A stretch of DNA of 60,000 bases from Apostichopus japonicus. Taxonomy: Eukaryota > Echinodermata > Holothuroidea > Aspidochirotida > Stichopodidae. Made by a program: the position numbers and the translations under genes. The notes under the pieces are model-generated. The model was not told where the DNA came from and searched no databases. It saw nothing but the letters and a program-made list of their open reading frames with translations. The stretch covers positions 2,253,501-2,313,500 of the forward strand of contig NC_092570.1 in assembly GCF_037975245.1 (NCBI RefSeq). The letters run 5' to 3'. Shown here piece by piece: positions 12,691 to 22,070 of the stretch (its first letter is position 1; every line of letters starts with the position of its first letter).

Positions 12691-12705
12691 TGGCGACGAA
12701 CTAAG
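12691..12705 (+). other. Primer-binding site
   Basis: TGGCGACGAACTAAG begins three bases after the 5' LTR. A start with TGG, complementary to the CCA end of a tRNA, at this position is the standard minus-strand primer site. I cannot name the tRNA with certainty. Confidence 0.7.
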
Positions 12706-12748
12706 GAAGAACCTATAATATAACCCAGAATATTTCTGTATTGTAAAC

Positions 12749-15700
12749 ATGGCAGTTTACGGGAATATCGGGCCGTTTGACAACACAGTCGAAAGCTTCG
12801 AAGATTACGCAGATCGCTGCGATGCCTTTATAGTGGCAAACGATATTGCCGAGGCGAGACAGGCTAATTTTTTTCTCGCTATGGTGGGCGCTGAGACTTT
12901 CAAGCTCTTGAAAACGGTATGTAGCCCAGACAAGCCGTGTACACAGACGTACGCGCATCTGAAAACCATCCTGAAAGGACATTTTTCACCGAAACCGATC
13001 GTGATCGCTGAACGTTTTAAATTTTGGGCTGCTTCACAGTCTGAAACCGAGTCAGTTGCAGACTTTATTGTTCGCTTGAAGAACTTAGCAACCCATTGCG
13101 ATTTCAACGCATTTCTACTGGAGGCACTGCGAGACAGACTGGTCTCGGGACTGCACACAAGATTTGTGAAAACTCAAACGCAGCTACTCTCAACCGCTGA
13201 TCTGACGTTTGAAAAAGCTAAAACCAAGTGTCTTGCAGACGAAATGGCTGGCATAGCAACAAGAGAACATATCGATGCAGGAAGTTCTGTGAGTACAAAC
13301 AGATTGAATTGGCGGAGCCCTCAAAGTCAAGGACGAAGGGGTCAGGGGACTAATAGAAACAACGACAAGCACAATAGGCCTAATCAGCAACCCTGGCAAG
13401 CTAACAGTGCACAATCATGCTATCGCTGCGGGGGAAGCAACCACAAGCCCGATGATTGCAGGTTTCGCGAGGTAAACTGTCATTCGTGCGGGAAGAAGGG
13501 TCATATTCAAAGAGCTTGCCGATCTGGGGCTAAGGGACCTCAAAGCCAGAAAAGTTTGCAGAATCAGACGAGGACAGGGGGTCACCGCAACCACTCCGTC
13601 TCAACTAGCTATAGGTCTATGGAGGATGGTGAGCCTAACGTTAGTTCTAGTAATAAGGACACTAATGAACAGTATGTAGATAGTTTTAATACTGATGAAA
13701 GTGATTTACATTATGGTTTATATCATACATTATCAGGTGTAAAGACCAATAAGCCGTATTTGATTACGTTAGTGGTAGGGGACACTAATGTTCCAATAAC
13801 CATGGAAATTGACACCGGTGCGGCTCGTTCCACCATTTCAGAGCATGTGTACAAGTCCAGTTTGGCCCATTACCCCATAAAGGATACCAATATAACCCTA
13901 CGTGGCTATTCAGGTGAAAAGGTGCCTGTGATAGGGAGTATTGTAGTCACGGCAAAGTATGGAGGTACTAGTTGTAGGATGGATTTATTGGTTGTCAAGG
14001 GAAGCCGCCCATCCCTTTTTGGCAGAGACCACTTGAGTAAAATCAAACTGGACTGGGAGAATATTTTTGTGGTATCTGAGCCAAAACCAGCAAAGGTTGG
14101 AATCCAAAATTTGGGGAATCCTGTGTCACCAACCTTGGAAAATTTGTTGAGTCAAAATCAGAAAATGTTCTCATCAAGGGATATGGGTATTAAGGGATTC
14201 TCTGCTAGGTTGAGGGTGAAAGCAAAAAGTAGACCCAAATACCAAAAGAGTAGGCCAGTGCCTTACTCATTGTTGTCAAAGGTGGAAAATGAATATGAGA
14301 AACTTATCAAGAATGATATAGTTACCCAAGTCAACTATAGTGAATGGGCCTCACCAGTTGTGCATGTACAGAAGGGAAACGGTGAAATAAGAGTATGTGG
14401 AGACTACAAAGCTTTGAATGATTGTATTGAAGATGAGGGATACAAATTACCAAATACTAATGATTTATTTGCAAAACTGGCACAGGGAGGTACACACCCT
14501 AAGGTATTTTCAGTGCTTGATTTATCTGGTGCCTTCAATCAGCTGTTTCTTGATGACGAATCAGCTAGGCTCCTAGTAATGAATACACATAAGGGGTTAC
14601 TGTCACCAAAACGTTTGTGTTATGGGGTGAAAACTGCACCAGCTATTTTCCAGGAAACGATGGACAAAATATTATCTGGATTAGACAATGTATTTTGTTA
14701 CATAGATGATATCTTGATTGCAACTGAGAATGAAAATAGTCACCTAAAAGCCCTCGATGCAGTGTTTGCGAGGTTAAACATGCACAATGTTCGGCTGAAT
14801 GGCACAAAATGTCAATTCATGAAATCAAAGATCAGGTATCTTGGTCATGAGCTCACCAGTGAAGGTGTGAGCCCTTTGCAGGACAAAATCGAGGCCATAC
14901 AAAAGGCACCTCGACCAACCAATGTATCTGAATTGAAGTCCTTTCTGGGCATGGTGAACTATTATGGCAAATTTGTAAGGAATCTCTCTTCTCAGATGCA
15001 ACCATTGTATGCCCTACTGCAACACAACATTAATTGGGTCTGGAGTGATGACTGTGAGCAAGCTTTTGTTAACGCAAAGAATGCTTTAGCTAGTAATCAG
15101 GTGCTCACCCATTTTGATCCAAATAAACCTCTAGTGTTGAGTGTGGATGCTAGTCCATGTGGACTTGGAGCTGTTTTGGGCCATCGATATCCAGATGGTT
15201 CAGATCGCCCCATAGCATATGCCTCTAGGACATTGAGTCAGACCGAGAAGAATTATGCCCAAATCGAAAAAGAGGCTCTTGCCATTATTTTTGGGATCAA
15301 GAAATTCCACTTGTATTTGTATGGCACTAATTTCACACTTATCACAGATCACCAACCGTTGACTAAGATCTTCGGACCAAAACATGGCATCCCGGCTTTG
15401 GCGGCAGCTCGGATGCAGAGATGGGCAGTGTTATTGTCCGCATATCAGTACAATATTGAGTACCGCTCTTCTGCAAAGAATGCAAATGCAGATTTGCTCA
15501 GCAGACTCCCAGTTGGGGAAGCCTCTAGTGGTGACCCAGAGGAGTATTTTGTTTTTGAGACAGTCCTAATGGAAACCCCTATTACTGCGACTGAAATTTC
15601 AAAACATACAGACAAGGACCCAGTTTTAGCCAAAGTTTTAGAGTTTACTCTATCTGGCTGGCCAAATCATTGTGTGGACCCTGCCATACAACCATACTTC

Positions 15701-16951
15701 ACACGCAGAGATGAGCTATCCCTGGAGGATGGATGCCTTATTTGGGGGCGTAGAGTAATTATTCCATCCAAATTGCATGAGCTTATCCTGAGTGAACTTC
15801 ATGAATGTCATCCGGGCATGAGTCGGATGAAGGCACTTGCTAGGTGTTATGTATGGTGGCCAGGTTTAGACAAGGATATTGAGGATAAAGTTAGGCTGTG
15901 CACGCAATGTATACAAGTACAGAAGGCGCCTAACCCTGAACCATTGCTGTTATGGCCTTGGGCCACACAGCCGTGGCAGCGGGTTCACATAGACTATGCA
16001 GAGGTCAAAGGTCAGAATTTCTTGCTAGTGGTGGATAGCCATTCAAAGTGGTTGGAGGTATTACCAATGAATACCACAACAAGTACTGCCACGATTAATG
16101 TGTTGAGAACACTTTTTGCACGTTATGGGTTACCCATTCAGCTAGTAAGTGATAATGGTCCTCAGTTTAGATCTGAGGAATTTCAGAACTTTCTGAAGTC
16201 CAATGGTGTGGACCATACTCTCACTCCTCCATACCATCCAGCTACGAATGGGCTTGCAGAACGCAATGTTCAAACTTTCAAGAATGCTTTTGCTAAGTCA
16301 AGTGGGGAGACATTGGGTCACAAGGTAGCTAATGTTTTATTTACTCTTAGAAATACCCCGAACACAACTACCGGGAAAACTCCATCAGAGTTATTTCTTA
16401 AGAGATCCCCAAGGACTAGGCTCTCTTTAGTGAAACCTAGCCTGCAGAGGAAGGTGGAAAAGAGACAGGATGCTGCAAAACAGCAAAGGGACCGCAGTTC
16501 ATCAGTGCGGCAGTTCGACCTTTATCAACCAGTGAGGGTGCGAAATGTTAGAGGGGGGAAGGATCGATGGATTCCTGGTACCATAGTGAAAGTCAAGGGG
16601 CCTCGTACATATATTGTTAGGATCCCTGGCAATAATCGTAGGTTTGTACACTCAGATCATCTTATCCCTGACGATACTGGTGCAAATGCTATGGCTGGAA
16701 AACCAAACATCAACTCTCCTATGGATGATGATGTTGTGTCAGTTCCAGTTAATGTACCTCAGACAACTAGGGAATTAGGGCAGAGCTCTAACTTGGATCA
16801 GCCAGGACCTTCCACCACATCCCCAGTAGTATCTGGTAGTCCTGTCCACACAGGTCAAACCCCAGTTGTGGTAGCAGAGTCACCTGCACCATCAGCTACA
16901 GTAACCAGGTCAGGCAGAGTTGTCAGACCACCCAAGAGGTTAGAGATTTAA
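12749..16951 (+). CDS. Gag-Pol polyprotein of Gypsy retrotransposon
   Basis: The 1400-residue frame has no stop or frameshift. It encodes the packaging and replication proteins of the element. Gag occupies about the first 330 residues and ends in two CX2CX4HX4C zinc knuckles (residues 224-237 and 244-257) that bind RNA. The aspartic protease active site IDTGAA has its Asp at 355. Reverse transcriptase carries YIDD at 651-654. RNase H begins at LSVDAS with its first catalytic Asp at 800. Integrase has an HHCC finger near 1010-1055 and the D,D35E triad at 1082, 1135 and 1171, followed by a GPY/F-type module. The Pro/Ser-rich tail ends with RSGRVVRPPKRL. The start at 12749 is the first ATG after the primer-binding site. 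All catalytic motifs I checked are intact. Gag and Pol are fused in one frame, so no frameshift signal is needed. Confidence 0.96.
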   Translation: MAVYGNIGPFDNTVESFEDYADRCDAFIVANDIAEARQANFFLAMVGAETFKLLKTVCSPDKPCTQTYAHLKTILKGHFSPKPIVIAERFKFWAASQSETESVADFIVRLKNLATHCDFNAFLLEALRDRLVSGLHTRFVKTQTQLLSTADLTFEKAKTKCLADEMAGIATREHIDAGSSVSTNRLNWRSPQSQGRRGQGTNRNNDKHNRPNQQPWQANSAQSCYRCGGSNHKPDDCRFREVNCHSCGKKGHIQRACRSGAKGPQSQKSLQNQTRTGGHRNHSVSTSYRSMEDGEPNVSSSNKDTNEQYVDSFNTDESDLHYGLYHTLSGVKTNKPYLITLVVGDTNVPITMEIDTGAARSTISEHVYKSSLAHYPIKDTNITLRGYSGEKVPVIGSIVVTAKYGGTSCRMDLLVVKGSRPSLFGRDHLSKIKLDWENIFVVSEPKPAKVGIQNLGNPVSPTLENLLSQNQKMFSSRDMGIKGFSARLRVKAKSRPKYQKSRPVPYSLLSKVENEYEKLIKNDIVTQVNYSEWASPVVHVQKGNGEIRVCGDYKALNDCIEDEGYKLPNTNDLFAKLAQGGTHPKVFSVLDLSGAFNQLFLDDESARLLVMNTHKGLLSPKRLCYGVKTAPAIFQETMDKILSGLDNVFCYIDDILIATENENSHLKALDAVFARLNMHNVRLNGTKCQFMKSKIRYLGHELTSEGVSPLQDKIEAIQKAPRPTNVSELKSFLGMVNYYGKFVRNLSSQMQPLYALLQHNINWVWSDDCEQAFVNAKNALASNQVLTHFDPNKPLVLSVDASPCGLGAVLGHRYPDGSDRPIAYASRTLSQTEKNYAQIEKEALAIIFGIKKFHLYLYGTNFTLITDHQPLTKIFGPKHGIPALAAARMQRWAVLLSAYQYNIEYRSSAKNANADLLSRLPVGEASSGDPEEYFVFETVLMETPITATEISKHTDKDPVLAKVLEFTLSGWPNHCVDPAIQPYFTRRDELSLEDGCLIWGRRVIIPSKLHELILSELHECHPGMSRMKALARCYVWWPGLDKDIEDKVRLCTQCIQVQKAPNPEPLLLWPWATQPWQRVHIDYAEVKGQNFLLVVDSHSKWLEVLPMNTTTSTATINVLRTLFARYGLPIQLVSDNGPQFRSEEFQNFLKSNGVDHTLTPPYHPATNGLAERNVQTFKNAFAKSSGETLGHKVANVLFTLRNTPNTTTGKTPSELFLKRSPRTRLSLVKPSLQRKVEKRQDAAKQQRDRSSSVRQFDLYQPVRVRNVRGGKDRWIPGTIVKVKGPRTYIVRIPGNNRRFVHSDHLIPDDTGANAMAGKPNINSPMDDDVVSVPVNVPQTTRELGQSSNLDQPGPSTTSPVVSGSPVHTGQTPVVVAESPAPSATVTRSGRVVRPPKRLEI

Positions 16952-17062
16952 CTATACCCTCAAGTTGTTAGTTTTGTTTGTTTGATTTGATAAAAGATTG
17001 ATTGATTTAATAAAAGTTGAGTTGTTTAATGAAGAAAAATATTTGATTGTTTCATCATCTGG

Positions 17063-17071
17063 TAGGAAGGA
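17063..17071 (+). other. Polypurine tract
   Basis: TAGGAAGGA(G) is the purine-rich stretch directly before the 3' LTR, where plus-strand DNA synthesis would be primed. The last G (17072) can be counted either to the tract or to the LTR. Confidence 0.65.
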
Positions 17072-17244
17072 GTGTTATATATCAGTATCACGCCATCTAT
17101 TTTGGTAAAGTTGTTGTGACCTGCATGTGACCTGATGAAAATAAACAGTTCAATATGGCCGCATGTGCTGTAAACACTTAGCATTTGTCTTCTTGTTATA
17201 TCGCTAGGAATCAGGATAATCCTCCATTAATCCAGGGTATAACA
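17072..17244 (+). repeat. 3' LTR (173 bp)
   Basis: It matches the 5' LTR along its whole length by eye and is followed by GTAC (17245-17248), the second half of the target-site duplication. Confidence 0.93.
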
Positions 17245-17407
17245 GTACATACACATGTTTCTCTGTTCTAATACATTAAGTTACTCTCTATATCAGTTGT
17301 TCACTTGCTCTTGTACAATACAGGTCAATAAAGTATCGCTTAATTTAATTTTTGAATTCTCTCATATTTTTGTATCTTTACCCATATATACTATATGTTC
17401 CACACAC

Positions 17408-17990
17408 AAGTTTATATTACAGGTGGGGTGGGGTTGTATATTTATGTTGAATGGAAACCGGTATTGTATCACCATTATTTAAACCCAAACCAGCCATATT
17501 AAGGTTTAGTAAGGGAAAGGCATAGGCATTGACTCAGAAGGGATTTAGCGGGGGCGCATTTCTGAAATGTTACCAGTTGGTAAAACCTAGGTGGGATTGA
17601 ATTACATATTTATGTTGAATGGAAACAGGTAATGTATCGCCATTATTAAAACCCAATCCAGCCATGTTTAGGTAACATTGTAAGGGAAAGGCATAGGCAT
17701 TTATTCAGAAGGGGTTTAGGGGGGGGGGGCCCGGGGGGGGCACAGTTTTGAAATGTTACCAGTTGGCAAAAACTAGGTGGGATTGACTTACATATTTATG
17801 TTGAATGGAAACAGGTAATGTATCGCCATTATTAAAACCAAACCAGCCATGTTTAGGTTTTGTAAGGGAAAGGCATAGGCATTGACTCAGAAAGGGTTTA
17901 ACGGGGAAAAAGCTCTGAAATGTTAGCAGTTTGGTAAGGGTAGGGTAGATTTATTTGGATGTTGATGGGAAACAGGTACGTATCAATAGT
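17408..17990 (+). repeat. Tandem repeat, ~160-190-bp period, about 3 copies
   Basis: The motif ATGTTGAATGGAAAC (last copy ATGTTGATGGGAAAC) starts at about 17444, 17612, 17799 and 17959, giving periods of roughly 168, 187 and 160 bp. Each unit also carries CCAGCCAT, GTAAGGGAAAGGCATAGGCAT, a variable G-run, and GAAATGTTACCAGTTGG. The unit at 17701-17750 has a very long G-rich run that accounts for part of the length variation. A diverged unit lies at 12290-12410. Confidence 0.8.
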
Positions 17991-20943
17991 GTTTGTAAAT
18001 GTAAAACGCAGTAATATTTTGGGGTTCATATTGCTGCGTAATTATTTTTATTGCAACGTCGTCGTAATAATTTGGAAAGACTTACAGGTCGACGCACAAA
18101 ATGTCTACTATGCAGTTGTCATTGAACTTTAAGCACTTATTGGAACTTAAAAGAAATGAATAGGTCAGTAATATTGGAGTACTTCGAAAGGCGGATCAGT
18201 CCTTTACTTCTTACGTGATGTCTCATCACAAGTCCAAAATGGATTTGATATCCCTTCCAACAATTAGTAAGCAGTAGTTCACTTTCCTCAATTGATTTCA
18301 CATCTGAAATTATGTAGGATGGAAGTTTGAAAAAATTTTTGAACTAAAATACTTTTTTGTAAAACACAAATGTGAATAGCAGTTGACACTTTTAAATTTT
18401 GATGCCACTTTTCTTCTTTGAGAAGAATGATAAAAAGTATAAGGAACCTCAAGTCTGTGAATATTATCAGGTTTTATTTCAAAATAGCACAGTTTCAGAC
18501 ATCTGAAAAAGGCCAATTTGTTAAAGCAATTGAAAACATCCAAACCGGTTGTAGAAATGTAAGTATGATGTATTTTGCATGCAAGCTTTTACTATATATG
18601 AATTTATGATGCTCAGGGGTGAAATGTAATTATGATGTATTTTGTGTGCAAGTTTTTACTTTGTATGAATGTGTAAGAAGTTCCCCACTGTTCATATGTC
18701 TTTCTGGGTGAGTGGTGGGGGGGACAGGCCACTTGAGTATTTACCAGGAGTCATTTGACATTTCTTCTTTCTGTTCTCCTTTTGATATGCTGTACATGAA
18801 CTTGTAATCATGACTGTAGCAACATGGTTGATTTAACTTTCATTTGTTACTTTATATCTTTGAACATGAAATTATGACCAAGAGTGAATGATGCACCGCG
18901 CACTACTTAAAAATCCAATCAGGGAATTTGTTCTAAACGGATCTAAAAGTGCTGTTGAGCAAGTTATCTGGACAAGTTTGCTCCTGGTGCCCCTGCTTTT
19001 TTGACCCTTGGTGAGGCCCAGTGTTGACTTTCTTCCTCTCTCACCTGTCTCTCATACATTTAAGGTAGGCACTCTGATCTACCTGGAACTCGATAACAAT
19101 TGGAAGCAGTATTAGAAGGAAGATGGGCAGTGACCCTAAAGAGGGTCGTCAGAGTTGCAGTTCGAGACTGTTACCAGTTATATGCTACTGTATGTAGATC
19201 TTATGCATATTCATATACATGTATAAAAAACAGTGATTCGTGAATACCCTAACCAGTACCATTTGAGGTATTCACTGCGCTCCTCTCTTACCTGTCTCCT
19301 CTCTGCTATTGCACCTTTCAACTACCTAGCCTAATAACCGGTACTAGTATTTTGGTAAATACCCAAACCAGAGAGTTATGGGATTTTCTACTCTAGTAAT
19401 AACCCTATTCATACTGTAGTGTCACTGCAACTAACTGTACAATATCGTAACTTACAGTAAAATAAATGCATCAACCCCCTCTATTGAAAACTTGAACAAA
19501 ATATTCAAAAATGAGTTAATTGTCCATAATACAGAATATACAATTCATGCTGCTCTACAGCAAGCACACCATTAGTGTGTATTCCAGACTTTAGGTAATG
19601 GTCGAATTGAAGCTGATGTTATCTTTTGCTTGGTATACCCTTTTTCTATACAATACCTCTTCACTTACTTTGTTTCCACATGATTTACAGTACAGCAGGC
19701 ACTACACCCTGACCTTTCCATCTTGTTTACAAAAGTTGTTTACTTCAGGATCATGCCCTCCTACACCCCCATGTTACCATTTTGAGGCACTACCAGTACA
19801 TGTGGGGTATAACCTTTAGTCAAGTTTAAAAATAATTGTCATTTTCTTTGTCAGTAGTCCTTACAAAGTTAATAAAGTGACAAAGTCATATTTTTCATAT
19901 AGCAACATACATTCCCTATATATACAGATTTTTTTTTTTTTTCAAAAGTGAAAATTTTATATTTCACAAAAATTTACATAACTTCTAGCTGTTCAACATC
20001 ATTTATTAATTTTCTGTACCAGCAAATCTGATCACTTCATTGGAGTTTGTTTTTGAAGTGACTGTTAAACCCTACTGTGCTGTCAGAGTCTCAGAGACTG
20101 TATCTTAACAAACGTCTACCAAACTTGACATTTTTATAGTGAAATGAGGAAACAGCACAACATTCAGTGATGATGCAATTTTATGGGCATTGGTGCATAA
20201 ACATAGTTTGCTGCCTATATTTTGTTTCTCTTTCCATGTGAGGTGACCCTCCCAACCCCCCTCCCACCCCAATCCCCACCCAACCCTGGCATCCTCCTGA
20301 TATCCATTGGATGAGACAATTACGTGCTCTTTTGTAGCGGGTTCTTGTACTGTATACACATGTATGTATGTCAAAATAGGAACTCCATTTGTTTCCTTCC
20401 ACACATTTATTAGACAATCAAATGTCTTTTAATCATTTAATAGTTTCCTGTAGGTTATGTGATGGCTCAATAAAGAATTGTTTTGATGAAGAATGAAGGA
20501 AAACATCATCATAACTTGTCTGGTGAATTTCTTAGGTTAAACATTGTCTTGCTTTTGCACTTTCTGAACTCTTAAAAGGAAGTGAATTTTATCAGATTAA
20601 TCTCTATTGAACATTAGTACATAAGTAAGATGTCAAGACACCCACCCTTTAACTGTCATAGAAGTTCAAACTGCTGCACTTGAGGTGGACACTGTCTAAA
20701 TGTCATCATTATATATATATCCATGTGCTGCTTTGGTAAAAATGAGCGGAGTGGACTGGTGGGGGGGAGCGGGGGGGGGGGGGAGGGTGAGAGAGGGAGG
20801 AACAGATGGTCTGGTGTATCAGATATTAAGCTCTTTACTTTTTTTTTATCAAGTTTATTATCAATAAATTTGTAAGGACAAGATGGTAAGTTTGACAGGA
20901 TGCTGAAAGTGACTTTCAGGGAGTAAAAGTAGTTTATATTTAG
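17991..20943. other. Intergenic; scattered repeat fragments, no gene
   Basis: A 66-bp local duplication lies at about 18553-18665 (units with TATGATGTATTTTG and TGCAAG). Copies of the CTTACC family core are at about 19033-19053 and 19280-19300. A C-rich stretch is at 20245-20290 and G-rich runs are at 20758-20790. No exon is supported. Confidence 0.5.
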
Positions 20944-21335
20944 TGAGGGCGTTGTGGTCAAGTGGTTAAGGCAGTGGACTTGTGATCTCAGGGTTACAGG
21001 TTCGAGCCCTGGCCAGACCATTGCGTTGTGTCTTTGGGCAAGGCACTTTATCTCCATTGCCTCTCTTCACCCAGGTGTATAAATGGGGACCTGCGAGGTA
21101 ACTTGTAAATATAGTTGCGCACGCCGGTTTGTGGCTGCACCCTATGGGAAGTCCCCCGGGGGACACGTGGTTGTGGTGCACTGTGGTGCCCCAGGAGAGA
21201 TTGATTGAATTGTGCACACTTTGGTGTGTGGGTGTGACAAGTTACCAATGACCAGGGGTTAAGTTGTAAAGTCATGTGAGGAGGCATTAGCCTCATACAA
21301 GACTGTAAACCTTCAACTTTAACTTTTAACTTTAT
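20944..21335 (+). mobile_element. tRNA-headed SINE
   Basis: The head at about 20944-21015 resembles a tRNA gene. It has an A-box-like TGGTCAAGTGGTTAAGG and a B box GGTTCGAGCCC. The body TGTGTCTTTGGGCAAGGCAC followed by TTTATCTCCATTGCC is a sequence I associate with SINEs of marine invertebrates and basal deuterostomes. The tail ends in repeated AACTTTA units. It is a Pol III-transcribed, non-autonomous retroposon with no coding sequence. Reverse frames over it are spurious. Confidence 0.85.
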
Positions 21336-21937
21336 CTATCGTCGTATGATCACAGTTTTTGCATTGCTGCTTTGAAAGTGCAGCAGCTAGGTTTCCACCA
21401 TCTGGTGGAACGTCCAAACCGGTTGTGAAATGCCAACCATGCTGATATTCGTGTGTACATTAAACTACTGTAAATCTTCTATTACCTATATATATGGCAA
21501 TTAACACGCATCAAGCGGAGCCATTTTAGCCCTGTGCTCCCATTGACCCACTTCTGGGTCAGCAATCACTTTCTCTTCATTCCAAGGCTACCACTTGGAA
21601 ACCTTCACCTGCTTTTTCATGTCTTTATTTTCAATCTGGTTTTCCAATCTGGAGGAGTGGTGTTTTTTGTTGTTGTATTTAGCAGACTGTTTTGGGAGTT
21701 TTTTACAACACATATCTCAATTATTTCCTTTAAGTATCCTTTTGAAGTTTTCATGATTTCTTAATTTCTGAATTTTCCTGATGGCTTGCCCATTTTGCCG
21801 TTAAATTGTTTTGTACTGATGAGTACATGTTGTTGTACGATTCAGTGCAATGCAGTGTCAGTATGGTTTGGACAGGTGCACTGGCAATGCGGTTTGTACT
21901 ATTTTGTACTATGCTCAGATTTGTGTTCAGTATATTT

Positions 21938-22070
21938 ACTTCGCTCCCCGCTTACCTGTCTCCCCACAACCTTAGCACCGCATTCTACCGTGTCTAGTAT
22001 GCCCTGGTAATCTTTTAACACTGTACACCCTCACTGACCCTAGTGACCTCCTTCATTTTTCTACCACCAA
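21938..22070 (+). repeat. CTTACC repeat family, good copy 1
   Basis: About 130 bp closely matching 37966-38115. Landmarks in order are TTTACTTCG, CCGCTTACCTGTCTCCCC, GCACC..ATTCTACC, CCTGGTAA, CTTTTAACACTGT, CACCCTC and TCTACCA. No terminal repeats or coding potential. On the minus strand the core reads GGGAGACAGGTAAGC, which contains a consensus 5' splice site. Confidence 0.7.

Larger units (their letters stand above)
12515..17244 (+). mobile_element. Complete Ty3/Gypsy LTR retrotransposon, Mag/SURL-like
   Basis: A 4730-bp element with short LTRs at 12515-12687 and 17072-17244, identical by my reading, a tRNA-type primer-binding site (12691), one intact Gag-Pol frame (12749-16951), a purine-rich tract before the 3' LTR, and a 4-bp duplication GTAC. 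There is no envelope frame and no chromodomain. Two zinc knuckles, the domain order protease-RT-RNase H-integrase, and a single fused frame fit the Mag lineage, which includes the sea-urchin SURL elements. That assignment is inferred from architecture and not from a tree. Identical LTRs and an intact frame point to a very recent insertion. Confidence 0.95.

Noticed and set aside
12713-15633. Minus-strand frames of 60-117 codons within the retrotransposon
   Set aside because: They are shadows of the Gag-Pol coding sequence on the opposite strand.
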